Notes under the pieces: model-generated | What the model saw: only the letters and a program-made list of their open reading frames with translations | Databases searched by the model: none | Told to the model about the DNA's origin: nothing | Part shown: positions 48,101 through 55,400 of the stretch, one piece after another | Layout of the letters: every line of letters begins with the position of its first letter | How positions within the stretch are numbered: position 1 is the first letter of the stretch | Assembly (NCBI GenBank): GCA_963971285.1 | Contig: OZ020249.1 | Span: 930,001 to 994,000, forward strand | Origin: Astropecten irregularis | Lineage: Eukaryota > Echinodermata > Asteroidea > Paxillosida > Astropectinidae | DNA: 64,000 nucleotides | Reading direction: 5' to 3' | Made by a program: the position numbers and the translations under genes

Positions 48101-51100
48101 AAATTTATACACACTATGACAGAAGAACGTACTGATTTTTCCAGACTTGGTCTTGGACTCAGACTCGGAGGTTCACGACTCTGACTTGGTTTCGAACTCG
48201 GGCCATGTGACTCGATGACTCGGGCCAAGTCCGTCTCGAGACCGGCATATTTCATCAGTTTTGAGTGTATGCCAACTTTATTTCTTACTGCAAAGTCAGT
48301 AGCTTTTTGCAATGTCAAAAACAGATTTCTTAAAGCAAATCTGTACAGAGATCGATATTTCAACTTGGTGTCTTTGTAATTTTGAAGAAAAAAACAAAAG
48401 AAAATTGATACAGGTCTATATGTGATTTTGACTTATTAGGCCTACATGTACATGTATGTACATTTTTGTACATGTGTCGGATTCGGACTCGGTCTCAGAC
48501 TCGGATGGAGTCGGACTCGGACTCGGATGTGTTGACTCGGTCTTGGTCATGGACTCGGTCTCAGACTCGGATGAACTGGAATCAGACTAGGTCTTGGACT
48601 CAGACTGACCGGACTCGGACACAGCACTGACATGTATGTTTGTATCTTTGTTCATACTTGTAAAAAAAACAGCCTTGTATAATGAAACTTCAGAAAAAAC
48701 AAAATACCCAACAATTTCAAATGACAGACCTGTTATGAAAGCAGTGTGGTCATCACCACAGGATACCTGGATGACATTGTCATTGCGGATCCAGAATTTA
48801 TTGGCTGTGTTGTCGGCAAAACGGCTCTTCCCAAAAGTGAAGACAGCTCCTGTGTCTGTGTACAGGAAAGAAAAAAAAACTAACTGAGATTACAGGCAAA
48901 GAGTTCTACAGATGGCCTCCAATTTGCTGGTTATGCCGAAGTCAATTTTATTTAATAGTATTTCCACACAAAATATGAAATAAGATGTCTGTTAGTCTTA
49001 GTCCAAGATGTTAGTGGATCGATCGCTGTTCATAGTACACCCTCACATGACTGATTCAAACTCGCTCACTACGATAGCGATCAATCCTAAATGTCTTGGA
49101 CCAAGACTACATCTTCTGTAGAGCAGAGCCATACAAAATGGCTACTGTGCCGATCGTGATCATCTGGGTTTTGGTCAGAAGACATTGATCTTCATAAAAC
49201 GGAATGATCGTGAGTAGCCTACAAATAAATAAGCTACATTTCATCCCTGACAATCGGAGAAGAGATGGAGCAATTTTCAAGCTGATTTGTCAAGTCTTTG
49301 TTGTCATTTGGGGACATTTTTGGCGCATGTACCTTGAGGTAATGTTAGACTTAGCCCCACACATAGGGCAGTAGACATGGTAGATAGACTATTGCAACAA
49401 TCTCCTGTATGGCTTACCAGACAATCTCATCAACCAACTTCAACAAGTCCAAAACTCATGTGCTAGGCTTGTTTGTAATGTTAGTAAATATTACCACATT
49501 ACGCCTTTGTTGGTTGACTTACATTGGTTACCTGTTAGATTTAGGATCAACTTTAAGATTTTGTTGATTGTGTTTAAAGCCTTCAATGGCCAAGCTCCTA
49601 CGTACTTGTGTAACCTTTTAAAAAAAAGGCGTTTGTCAAACTACCGCCTTCGAAGTTTTAATGACACATCCCTTCTCAGCTACCCACTTGGAAAAACAAA
49701 AAGTACTTTGTGGGAGATCGTGCTTTTGAGTGCGCTGCTCCTAAACTTTGGAATTCCCTCCCACATGCTATTAGGACTACAAATAACATAAATTCTTTCA
49801 AAAACCTGCTTAAAACCCATCTGTTCCGACAAGCTTTTTATTAGTATTTTAATGTAGTTTTTTGCTGGCTGGCACCACTGTACTCTTTTTATTGTGCATT
49901 TTATAGTATGTTTTATTTTCTTTATATTTTATACTATTTATCTGTATTTTAAATTACTGTATTTCCTTCTTTTTATATATTTTTTTATATAATTTAGTTC
50001 AATTTTTTAAGTAAAAATTTCCTTTTGTATAACGTATCTGCAATTTTTTATTTTTTTTATTTTTTTTTAAATATCCGTAAATCTATACATGTATGTATTT
50101 TTACTATTGTAATGCGCATCTGAACATTTATTTTATATATGAAACTTGCGCATAAGAAATGAATAAATTATTATTATTATTAGATGGCTCTCTTTTAAAA
50201 TCTGTCTCTCTCTGGTCGCCATTCACAGCCCTACTTCAAGGCATGACTTAAACGCGTGAGATCCAAAAACCAGAATTGTCACAAACTTTCGATTTGAATA
50301 TCTTCTCAAATAAAGGAGAATGGACAATTTCACTTACACTTTCGTATTCCTAAAACTTTGATTTTTCACACCAGCCCCTTAAAGTTTTCCAAAACCGTAC
50401 AATTTCCGGTGAATTTCACCGTAAAAATTGATATGCCGACAGAGGACGTCGACATCTTGAAAAATGATGTCATGCATCACATTTCAGGGCACCCGACGAG
50501 ACATGCACATATGTTAATTTTGTGACATAAAGCTGGTCCCCATTTAAACCGTTCTTGCATACATGTGCATAAGGGATGAGCAGGGAACCAATGGAGTGAT
50601 CGCCTGTCGGGTGCCTAGACTTCTGACACACGAAGCATTGCCACAATATAGGCTACTCATCATTTTTCGTTAGACTAGGCTAGGCCTACAATTTTTTTGG
50701 GTAAAAAATGTTGGTAGGCTAATCTTGCATTCTTGGTTTTAAGGGGCACGATAAATTATGTTCAATACCTCATTGGGTAGAAGTTAGCGAGTCCTTTTGT
50801 ATACATAGGGCCTATATAATCTATGCCCCTAAAACCCAGGATTACCAAAATGGGATTTACAGGGGCGCTGAACCGACCGTCAACCTCCAAAATTGTTTAA
50901 CGGGTAACAGTGTACAACTACAAGCAGGTCTGATACCTATAAAGGGAATAAAAACAACTTAATACATGTAGTTTCTAATGTTCCAAAATTATATTAGTTA
51001 CTTTCACCAAATGTTCCTGAGTCCTTAAATCTCAAGAGAGAAGAATTTTGTGCAACATTTCAGAGTAAAATTTATACAATTTCCTTACCTCACCTGTGAC

Positions 51101-52006
51101 CTGTTGCAAATTTCAAAACAGCCCGTTTTTGTCTGGTCTGGCTAGTCAAGTTTAGTCTGGTAGTACCTACAACCAACATATTGAAAGTCCACACAATGAG
51201 AGCAGACACTAGACCATATTCGAGTCTGCGGCCGTTACGTGCATTCATTACCGTTTTTACCCCATAATTTCCCTCATAAATCAAACCCTTAACCCCTTGC
51301 CCTTTTCCCACAAATTTAACCTTGTTAATAGGGCCTAATATTGAAGAGGGCATTAGTGTAGTTTACGCCACCCATATTATTTTCAGTATTTATTTGGGTA
51401 AGAAACTGTTTTGTTTTCACTGAAATATTGCCGAATTAAGTTCATTTTGGGGATTGTGGGTTCTTTTAAGGGTTTTCAGGACCCATGAATAAATTTGGTT
51501 TAAGTAACGAATCTCATTTTGGAACAGAAGAAGGTAAATAAATACTGAAAATAATAAAATATGGGTGAAGTAAAATACACTAACCCCTTGAACTTTTTTT
51601 GAAGAGGACACCACGAACGTATATTTAGGTAAGTTTCTTTATAAACAGAAATATTTCCTTATTATTCCCTTTATAGGTATCGGACCTGCTTGTACACCGT
51701 TACCGTCCATAGGCCTAACGTTAGTCATAATTCATAATTTTATGATATGGTGGGCGCCGTAGCCTAACCATGCTAACGACTTTGTGCACGATTAAATTGA
51801 ATGTTCAGTCAGTCAGAGCACTGAACAGAAATGAAGACAATTTTATTTTTACTCTACGACAAGAAGATCAAAAGGTCATTTCCACAAAAACAACAACCTA
51901 CGCAAAATATCATCAATGAATTATGCCAAAAAACAAGGAATATGACCCCGTAACTAAGTAAAATGTAGCGTTGTTTACCTGGCACGTCGGAATCGTCTGT
52001 CGCCAT
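24009..52006 (-). CDS. RPGR: RPGR, complete coding gene of 18 exons
   Basis: Orthologue of retinitis pigmentosa GTPase regulator, a ciliary transition-zone RCC1 protein that in vertebrates binds RPGRIP1 and PDE6D. Exon lengths (28,126,93,219,150,159,159,125,225,142,101,78,69,258,169,246,203,111 nt) sum to 2661 nt, or 886 residues plus stop, with every phase matching. Residues about 10-365 form seven RCC1 repeats (first DTGAVFTFGKSRFAD, last GSLYMFGDGRHGKL then VSCGGCHTIV); then RTLPPL, basic and acidic linkers, Asp/Glu-rich exons 14-17, and the end KTCSIL. CSIL is a CaaX box predicting geranylgeranylation, like CTIL of human RPGR 1-19 (815 residues). No Glu-Gly ORF15-type exon is seen. The ATG has an in-frame TAA 15 nt upstream. 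The introns carry four minisatellites. Confidence 0.96.
25253..25440. mobile_element. P4-family repeat in RPGR intron 17
   Basis: ggccttttcaaaacggaggc start, interior as at 12108-12306. The rest of intron 17 (24120-25781) holds a P3-like copy (24483-24845) and an 83-bp-array relative (about 24180-24270). Confidence 0.65.
25782..25984 (-). CDS. RPGR: RPGR exon 17, Lys/Glu-rich
   Basis: Phase 1 to 0. GKEQSEQNGKSSKTNKPGKE, a charged KKK segment, an acidic run and KQPDEPK. Acceptor ttttttag, donor gtaaag. Confidence 0.85.
26492..26799 (+). mobile_element. tRNA-like segment between 55-bp direct repeats
   Basis: About 55 bp at 26492-26546 (tgcattattatatctcctcc, gaataaatcaattataact) recurs at 26745-26799. 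Between them, 26600-26672 folds like a tRNA: A box TGGCCTAGCAGG, perfect T arm GTGGG-TTCGAAT-CCCAC, D stem GCC/GGC. The anticodon loop seems to be 8 nt and the acceptor stem is imperfect, so this is a tRNA pseudogene or SINE head. In RPGR intron 16. Confidence 0.55.
26874..27119 (-). CDS. RPGR: RPGR exon 16, acidic
   Basis: Phase 1 to 1. Lys-rich start (NGKAKLEKAKISKKDEQEEV), then about 40 residues of near-pure Asp/Glu built from repeating GAC GAA GAT units. The opposite strand shows a spurious poly-Ser frame. Confidence 0.85.
27453..27747 (-). mobile_element. tRNA-derived SINE, copy 1
   Basis: Reads on the minus strand from GGAGTCAGGTTGGTGTAGCG (A box) through GGGTTCAAGTCCGG (B box) to an (AAAT)n tail at 27453-27475. 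A shorter copy is at 32546-32752. Confidence 0.7.
27974..28142 (-). CDS. RPGR: RPGR exon 15, acidic
   Basis: Phase 0 to 1. TSRPTPAPRSRTQAKKVLED followed by a long Asp/Glu run and ESEPEPQKTQ. Confidence 0.85.
28310..28525. mobile_element. P4-family repeat in RPGR intron 14
   Basis: ggccttttcaaaacggcggc start, caaaccagagaatctacttc interior, inverted gagccg-type end. Confidence 0.65.
28850..29660. repeat. 30-bp minisatellite, about 27 copies, RPGR intron 14
   Basis: Unit begins gttacatctgtggcaatatt and repeats every 30 bp; units differ mainly at tgtgg/tgtag, attatc/gttatt and gcag/gcaa. Because 30 is a multiple of 3, a long frame stays open. Diverged units continue on both sides. Confidence 0.95.
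29664..29810. mobile_element. D-family MITE inside the 30-bp array
   Basis: GGGTTGATTTTACG start, GGTGAAATC end, flanked by CTG on both sides. Array-like units resume after it (ctgtgacattattacatctg). Confidence 0.7.
31070..31327 (-). CDS. RPGR: RPGR exon 14, acidic
   Basis: Phase 0 to 0, 86 codons. Polar start, then SGADSEEDTDEDEEEEDD with a poly-Asp run, then KKTNRFLDFMQ. The acidic run is encoded by GAA/GAT triplets, so length polymorphism is likely. Confidence 0.85.
31419..31890. mobile_element. P2-family MITE in RPGR intron 13
   Basis: Ends GGTACAGTACAGGATTGG and, inverted, GGTTCAGTACAGGATTGG. Two opposing halves each carry ttacttataactttcatg- or gtaagttataggtaaat-type blocks. Confidence 0.75.
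32028..32096 (-). CDS. RPGR: RPGR exon 13
   Basis: Phase 0 to 0, 23 codons (PSATRPQTEGVDEIDSGGPA then RSQ). Only this frame is open; acceptor tttatag, donor gtaggt. No domain recognised. Confidence 0.7.
32546..32752 (-). mobile_element. tRNA-derived SINE, copy 2
   Basis: Same family as 27453-27747 (gatgatgagaagaagataca, ccccagagtaatattctggg). A box tggcgtagcgg on the minus strand. In RPGR intron 12. Confidence 0.65.
32989..33066 (-). CDS. RPGR: RPGR exon 12
   Basis: Phase 0 to 0, 26 codons (THFSASQSVRELKPLLDAAK then SNTETE). The acceptor has a strong pyrimidine tract (cctcttgtttttggcag), which decided this start over two nearer AGs that break the frame. Confidence 0.75.
33149..33646. repeat. 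83-bp minisatellite, 6 copies, RPGR intron 11
   Basis: Unit ctctgcacctaccacacaag ... ggatattaaccctaac, spacing exactly 83 bp (33156, 33239, 33322, 33405, 33488, 33571). Units 2 and 4 share catacaatactacag. Single diverged copies lie near 24180 and, inverted, near 41460-41540. Confidence 0.93.
33836..34240. mobile_element. fold-back element with tRNA-like arms
   Basis: Minus-strand tRNA-like 33856-33937 (acceptor GACTGGA/TCCAGTC, D stem GCTC/GAGC, B box GGTTCAAATCC) faces a plus-strand tRNA-like 34151-34224. The spacer is itself inverted (tagtcaattatctttgttc vs gaaccaagataattgacta). The anticodon region of the first arm is expanded, so neither looks like a working tRNA. Confidence 0.65.
34412..34512 (-). 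CDS. RPGR: RPGR exon 11
   Basis: Phase 1 to 0. Encodes EVQEEMISKKEIKVVEASPR and LLKHGDVDPLES; charged, helical-looking. A tRNA-derived SINE lies about 30 bp before its acceptor. Confidence 0.82.
34537..34885 (-). mobile_element. tRNA-derived SINE, second family
   Basis: Minus-strand head TGGCGTAGTGGTCTGGCG and GGGATCGAATCC (A and B boxes), body with caagacgctttgtcacat, tail of TTATTATTATT. The tail lies about 30 bp upstream of the RPGR exon 11 acceptor. Confidence 0.7.
35189..35703. mobile_element. P2-family MITE with nested D element
   Basis: Left end AAAGGTATAATACATGATTG; right end accaatcctg is interrupted by a D-family element at 35523-35684 (flanks CTG and CAG), then agtactgtgtcttta resumes. 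Confidence 0.7.
35756..36951. mobile_element. 1.2 kb long-TIR transposon with 9-bp duplication (MULE-like)
   Basis: Inverted ends of about 220 bp begin TAGCCTTGGTCAAGGCG on both strands and include ctctcgcggtcgtgtgaaat. GGTGGAAAT occurs immediately outside both ends (35747-35755 and 36952-36960). Nine-base duplications with long TIRs are typical of Mutator-like elements. No transposase is visible in the middle, so it is non-autonomous. It ends 59 bp from RPGR exon 10. Confidence 0.8.
37020..37161 (-). CDS. RPGR: RPGR exon 10
   Basis: Phase 0 to 1. Encodes TSPLPPLARTLPPLGSSK and RGRNLDQSLIPNIKH. RTLPPL aligns with RTLPPI of vertebrate RPGR after its own basic RRRERERS stretch. Confidence 0.88.
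37385..38205. repeat. 91-bp minisatellite, about 9 copies, RPGR intron 9
   Basis: Unit tatctccttagagattccct ... gagcagacctctggttctat at 91-bp spacing (37474, 37565, 37656 and on). Copies are highly similar. Fills most of intron 9. Confidence 0.95.
38287..38511 (-). CDS. RPGR: RPGR exon 9, propeller closure and linker
   Basis: Phase 0 to 0. Begins VSCGGCHTIVRARRK (human VACGGCHMVVFA), then a Ser/Asp-rich linker and the basic end RGRRRQRE. A 91-bp tandem array starts about 80 bp past the donor. Confidence 0.93.
39139..39868. mobile_element. P2-family MITE carrying two D-family guests
   Basis: Guests lie at 39172-39332 (CAG on both sides) and 39682-39854 (CTG on both sides); both have CAGCCGATTTCAC ends and repeated gttgcgtaa blocks. 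Located in RPGR intron 8. Confidence 0.75.
40088..40417. mobile_element. P2-family MITE in RPGR intron 8
   Basis: Ends acaggattggtaacatac and gacctttaccaatcatg; interior tccagaaattagtcaaaca. Confidence 0.65.
40565..40689 (-). CDS. RPGR: RPGR exon 8, last RCC1 blade start
   Basis: Phase 1 to 0. Encodes GSLYMFGDGRHGKLCQGDE and FKGFHVEQ; GDGRHGKL is identical to human RPGR. The donor GTTTGT is weaker than its neighbours. Confidence 0.93.
41756..41924. mobile_element. complete TA-flanked MITE in RPGR intron 7
   Basis: Ends cagtggaatgccacaataac and gcggcgttccactg, TA on both sides (41754-41755, 41925-41926); same family as 19619-19793. Confidence 0.75.
41987..42145 (-). CDS. RPGR: RPGR exon 7, RCC1 blade
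   Basis: Phase 1 to 1, 53 codons. Encodes GSVYTWGDGSSGQLGHGPS and VVCGESHTAVIT. Confidence 0.95.
42919..43077 (-). CDS. RPGR: RPGR exon 6, RCC1 blade
   Basis: Phase 1 to 1, 53 codons. Encodes GKLYTCGENEFGKLGLSDN and IVSCGNSHTAVVT. Human has GELYVFGEPENGKLGLP at this blade. Confidence 0.95.
43312..43400. repeat. GAGCCT/GAGCCA hexanucleotide repeat
   Basis: About 14 imperfect hexamers between RPGR exons 5 and 6, in the 378-bp intron 5. It probably expanded from a P4-type gagcctgagcc end. Confidence 0.8.
43456..43605 (-). CDS. RPGR: RPGR exon 5, RCC1 blade
   Basis: Phase 1 to 1, 50 codons. Encodes GSLYMFGSGSDGQLGLGETT and VSCGYYHTAIVT; human has ISCGYYHSAFVT here. Confidence 0.96.
44161..44379 (-). 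CDS. RPGR: RPGR exon 4, RCC1 blade
   Basis: Phase 1 to 1. Encodes VACGRLHTIVYT, YSFGAGGEGQLGV and ISCGTEHSAVLS. At 73 codons it is the longest propeller exon. Confidence 0.95.
45630..46181. mobile_element. palindromic element with TTTTCACACGACGCC ends, copy 1
   Basis: Ends aaggccttttcacacgacgc and ggcgtcgtgtgaaaagggc, with inner inverted ctctcaaccattgagaaat. A second copy (53513-54051) is nested in the OTC intron 1 transposon. In RPGR intron 3. Confidence 0.75.
46380..46739. mobile_element. P3-family MITE in RPGR intron 3
   Basis: aaaggtaataccattctttg start, accaaagtatgatactacct end; interior gtgcccactttttgag. Confidence 0.7.
46930..47620. repeat. about 118-bp minisatellite, about 6 copies, RPGR intron 3
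   Basis: Unit contains accacactgtgcagtatccc and ggacttggaccaagttggg; spacings 108, 133, 115, 121 and 116 bp. It begins about 60 bp downstream of the exon 3 donor. Confidence 0.9.
47678..47770 (-). CDS. RPGR: RPGR exon 3, RCC1 blade
   Basis: Phase 1 to 1. Encodes GRIFTFGANEWGQLGLGHTK, the N-terminal half of an RCC1 repeat. Its donor is about 60 bp from a tandem array (46930-47620). Confidence 0.94.
48140..48620. repeat. GACTCG-rich degenerate hexamer repeat
   Basis: Two blocks (48140-48245 and 48480-48620) of ggactcggactcgg and variants in RPGR intron 2, separated by a non-repetitive stretch with a TACATGTA run. Confidence 0.75.
48730..48855 (-). CDS. RPGR: RPGR exon 2, RCC1 blade
   Basis: Phase 1 to 1. 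Encodes TGAVFTFGKSRFADN, NKFWIRND and VSCGDDHTAFIT. A second acceptor AG 6 bp further in would drop two codons without changing frame. Confidence 0.94.
49387..50183 (+). mobile_element. 5'-truncated CR1/L2-type LINE
   Basis: Encodes the pol C-terminus: DYCNNLLYGLPDNLINQLQQ, ARLVCNVSKYYHITPLL, LHWLPVRFRINFKILL, AFNGQAP, then after a frameshift near 49708 RAFECAAPKLWNSLP and LKTHLFRQAF. Followed by an AT-rich 3' UTR and a short (ATT)n end. Inserted antisense in RPGR intron 1; inactive. Confidence 0.8.
50900..51705. mobile_element. probable inverted-repeat element in RPGR intron 1
   Basis: caagcaggtctgatacctat at about 50922 is mirrored by ataggtatcggacctgcttg at 51675-51694, with further pairing outside (gggtaac.gtgtacaa). 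No coding content recognised. Confidence 0.6.
51979..52006 (-). CDS. RPGR: RPGR exon 1
   Basis: ATG with context aaaaATGG, then MATDDSDVP and one base of the next codon; donor GTAAAC. An in-frame stop lies five codons upstream. Joined to exon 2 it gives VPDTGAVFTFG, matching MPDSGAVFTFG of human RPGR. Confidence 0.88.
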
Positions 52007-52304
52007 TTTTGCAATTACTTAGAGAGAGCGGCAACTGGACGTCTCTATGTCACAATACACGATAATACTGAAAGGAATTTTGGTTACAGACTACTTTACT
52101 TCGGCAAAACGCTACATCTCCGTTAACTAGGTCACAACGCTAAAGCTATGAAAACGGACAAGCAAGAGAGTAGCGACATTTCTATGTACGGATAAATAGT
52201 TGATTGCCGACATGTGAGTTGCCATTGTGCCATATGTAACAGACGTCTAGACTCAACAAGTGATAGATAGTTTCCGGTGTAAAATAAACAATAACTGCTT
52301 ACAA
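52007..52304. promoter_or_regulatory. bidirectional RPGR/OTC promoter region
   Basis: The only sequence between the RPGR ATG (minus strand) and the OTC ATG (plus strand), so it must hold both 5' UTRs and start sites. No clear TATA box. GTTGCCATTGTGCC at 52218-52231 has a perfect left half of the RFX X-box consensus and a poor right half. Confidence 0.75.
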
Positions 52305-52438
52305 ATGCATTACATAATACCGCGGTTATTGTCGTCCACTCTACAGTGTGGCAAGCTGAGATGTGGATCTGTGCTCCTTCTTGGCAAGCAGTATGGTGCA
52401 GCCTCATCAAGGGGGTTCCATGGCAACATAGCTGGACA
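52305..52438 (+). CDS. OTC: OTC exon 1, mitochondrial transit peptide
   Basis: ATG (acaaATGc), then [40 protein letters not shown] and NIAG. It has several Arg/Lys and no Asp or Glu, typical of a matrix-targeting signal. Donor gtaagt leaves phase 2, exactly what exon 2 needs. In-frame TAG at 52248-52250. Confidence 0.85.
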
Positions 52439-55400
52439 GTAAGTTCAACCATTCCTCTAGACCCAGTAACTGGGGCGCTGAACTCCCTTTTTGACTTTTG
52501 GGGTTGACGGTCGGTCTAGCGCCCCAGTGATTTATATTGGTTGAGATGTGTCGTACACAGGAAAAACTTAATTTCACGGCACTTGCGCCGAAAATGTCCC
52601 CAAATTACACCAAAAACATCACAAACAGAATTGAAACTCGCTCCATTGCTTCTACGAAAGTTTGAGATGAAATGCAGCATATTCATTTGTACTCACGATT
52701 ATTCCTTTTGATGAAAATCGACCTTTTCTGACGAATGTCCAGACGAGAACGTAAAAAACGGAATTTAATTTGTGTGGCTCTGCTCCACACAAAATGGCGG
52801 TCCTACGTCATCGCATGAATATTAATTTTGGTAATTTCCATACTATGCGGACGTGTCGATATCGCGATACGTAGATCACTTTCCCTCCGCGCACAGCGAA
52901 AAATCCTTTACACGAATCGGCCAAAAGAGGGCGTCGCGATCATCTCATTATGTGACGTCATCGCACTGACCAAAAATGGAAGTTTTCATGAATGAAACTG
53001 ACGCGCATGGGCACATACTCGGCAACTCGAATTGACAGAGACCTCGCACGATCTTTTGAATGGAACCAAAAACGACCTTTTGACCATTTTATGTGGTGTC
53101 ACCCGCCGATGTTCGAGAACTCACGGACTCCGCAGTCGTATATTTGAACTTTGGTCAGCTTTTGTTGCCATTTTACCGCGAAACTGCGCCACCATCTGAG
53201 CGTGATTGTAGGTCGTTGAATATTCATAGCATCATGTGTTGGGTCTGTTGGTTGTGCGCGGCATGGTCGCCCGAGTTGTCGTACGGCCGACCGTTGGTTG
53301 TTTCGTAGTCGTACACCGTGTGTGCTTGAATAGGCACATCGCGTAATGCGTGCTCCGTACGTGTCTGCAACGGCCCTGCGTGCATGCGTAACGAGTTGGG
53401 CCAGCACATGGTTTCTGTGACGTCACGAGCACTGCCTTGCGCATTGACCAATCAGCGCGGCGCTTGTCACAAACGGCACTGTTGTTATGGGGCCGGGAAT
53501 TTTGCCGAGGCAAAAGGCCTTTTCACACGACGCCAAAAAAACTCTCAACCATTGAGAAATTCTCTCAAGGTTGCGAAATCTTACAAAAGTGTAATCGTGT
53601 GAAAGGACACCAATGCTTGAGAGTGACCGACGTCCCTGGTGAATCCTTGAGAGATTTTGACCGAGGTCCAGACCTACGACAAAATCTTCAGCTAGCGGAA
53701 GATTTCTCAAGGGACCCTTGAGATCTATCGTGTGAATAGAGAACAGCCCCTTTTGTACGACGTCCCTTGCGAAGCGCTTTCCAATACGCATGCGTGGTAC
53801 GCCGGTTTCGTGGCCTTTGCAGACCACGTGCTTTACCCTCACCCTCATCGTCACGTTGGTACTAGCAGCATTTACATTCATAAAATGTATAGTTTATTGA
53901 TTACCCGCGTTCTGTCTCAAGGGAGGCTTGTGAAATGTTACACTGTGCCGTGTGAAAGGACGCAAAAGGGACGAAATTTGTTAGATTTCGCAACCATGAG
54001 AGAATTTCTCAATGGTTGAGAGTTTTGTTGGCGTCGTGTGAAAAGGCCTAAAGTGATCTACGTATCGACACGTCCGCATAGTATGGAAATTACCAAAATT
54101 AATATTCATGCGATGATGTATGACCGCCATTTTGTGTGGAGCAGAGCCACACAAATTAAATTCCGTTTTTTACGTTCTCGTCTGGACATTCGTCAGAAAA
54201 GGTCGATTTTCATCAAAAGGAATGATCGTGAGTACAAATGAATATGCTCTATTTCATCTTTGACTTTCGTAGAAGCAATGGAGCGAGTTTCAATTCTGTT
54301 TGTGATGTTTTTGGTGTAATCTGGGGACATTTTCGGCGAAAGTGCCGTCTTATTTTTGTTTTTCCTGTGTACGACACATCTCAACCAATATAAATCACTG
54401 GGGCGCTAGACCGACCGTCAACCCCAAAAGTCAAAAAGGGAGTTCAGCGCCCCAGTTACTGGGTCTAGGGTCCTGTAAACCCTAAATGAACCTATTTTGG
54501 CAATATTTGAGTGAAAACAAAACAGTTTCTTTAATACCCCAAATAAATAGGGCCTACTGAAAATAATATGGGTGGCGTAAAAGACACAAATGCCCAAGTG
54601 GGGGGTAATATAATACTTTGGTTTTTATCAAAGAAATACAGAATCATGGGCAAAAATATCAAGACAGATACAGTACTAACAGTTACACTAACAGTCATAT
54701 CTGTGAAAATTTCAGTTCCATATGTTGCCCACTTTTTGAGAAAACAGTGAAAAACAGCCACAGTATTTCTCATTAAGTCTTTTCTCTTTTATTTTTTTAT
54801 CTTAAGTTTTAGTTTTAAACTCAAAAAGATGAAAAAGATTTTCGGTCGTTGTTTTACTAATTTCTGGATAAATACACCATTTTCAGGTGGAAACATTTTT
54901 AACAGTATGCAGGGCTCAAAATATCCACTTGACCGTGGACCGAGTCTAGTGATTTCAGTGTCGTACTGCACTTTTCCGGCTGTCTCGTGATTTTGTTTTC
55001 CTTGCACAAATTATTGATGGTTCCTAAATTGATGATTTTGGACACAATATTGCATACATCTATGGTTTTCCTAATCCTATGTACAGTGGAAAAAGTTCAG
55101 GTCTAGTAAAATGTTTCAGTTACATGTACTAGACCTGCTGTCCAGTGCTCTTTTTCACGAAATTTGAGCCCTGGTAATGTATGTTTCTAGTTTCTACCAC
55201 CACCTTCTTCATACCCTGTAATCTGGTAATAACTGTAAGTTATAATCAAATCTGTAAACATTTCTGTTTTTAAATTTGTCATAATGCCAGACTTATTATT
55301 TTTTTTATGAATCATTTGAACTTATACATGTAGCTCGGATCCGAAGCAGACATCCTTCGTTGGCAAGGACTTTCTCACCCTGCGAGATTTCAACAAGCAT

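Noticed and set aside
52132-52452. 106-codon minus-strand frame in the promoter region
   Set aside because: Antisense to OTC exon 1, which has transit-peptide character, correct splice phase and a matching downstream exon.
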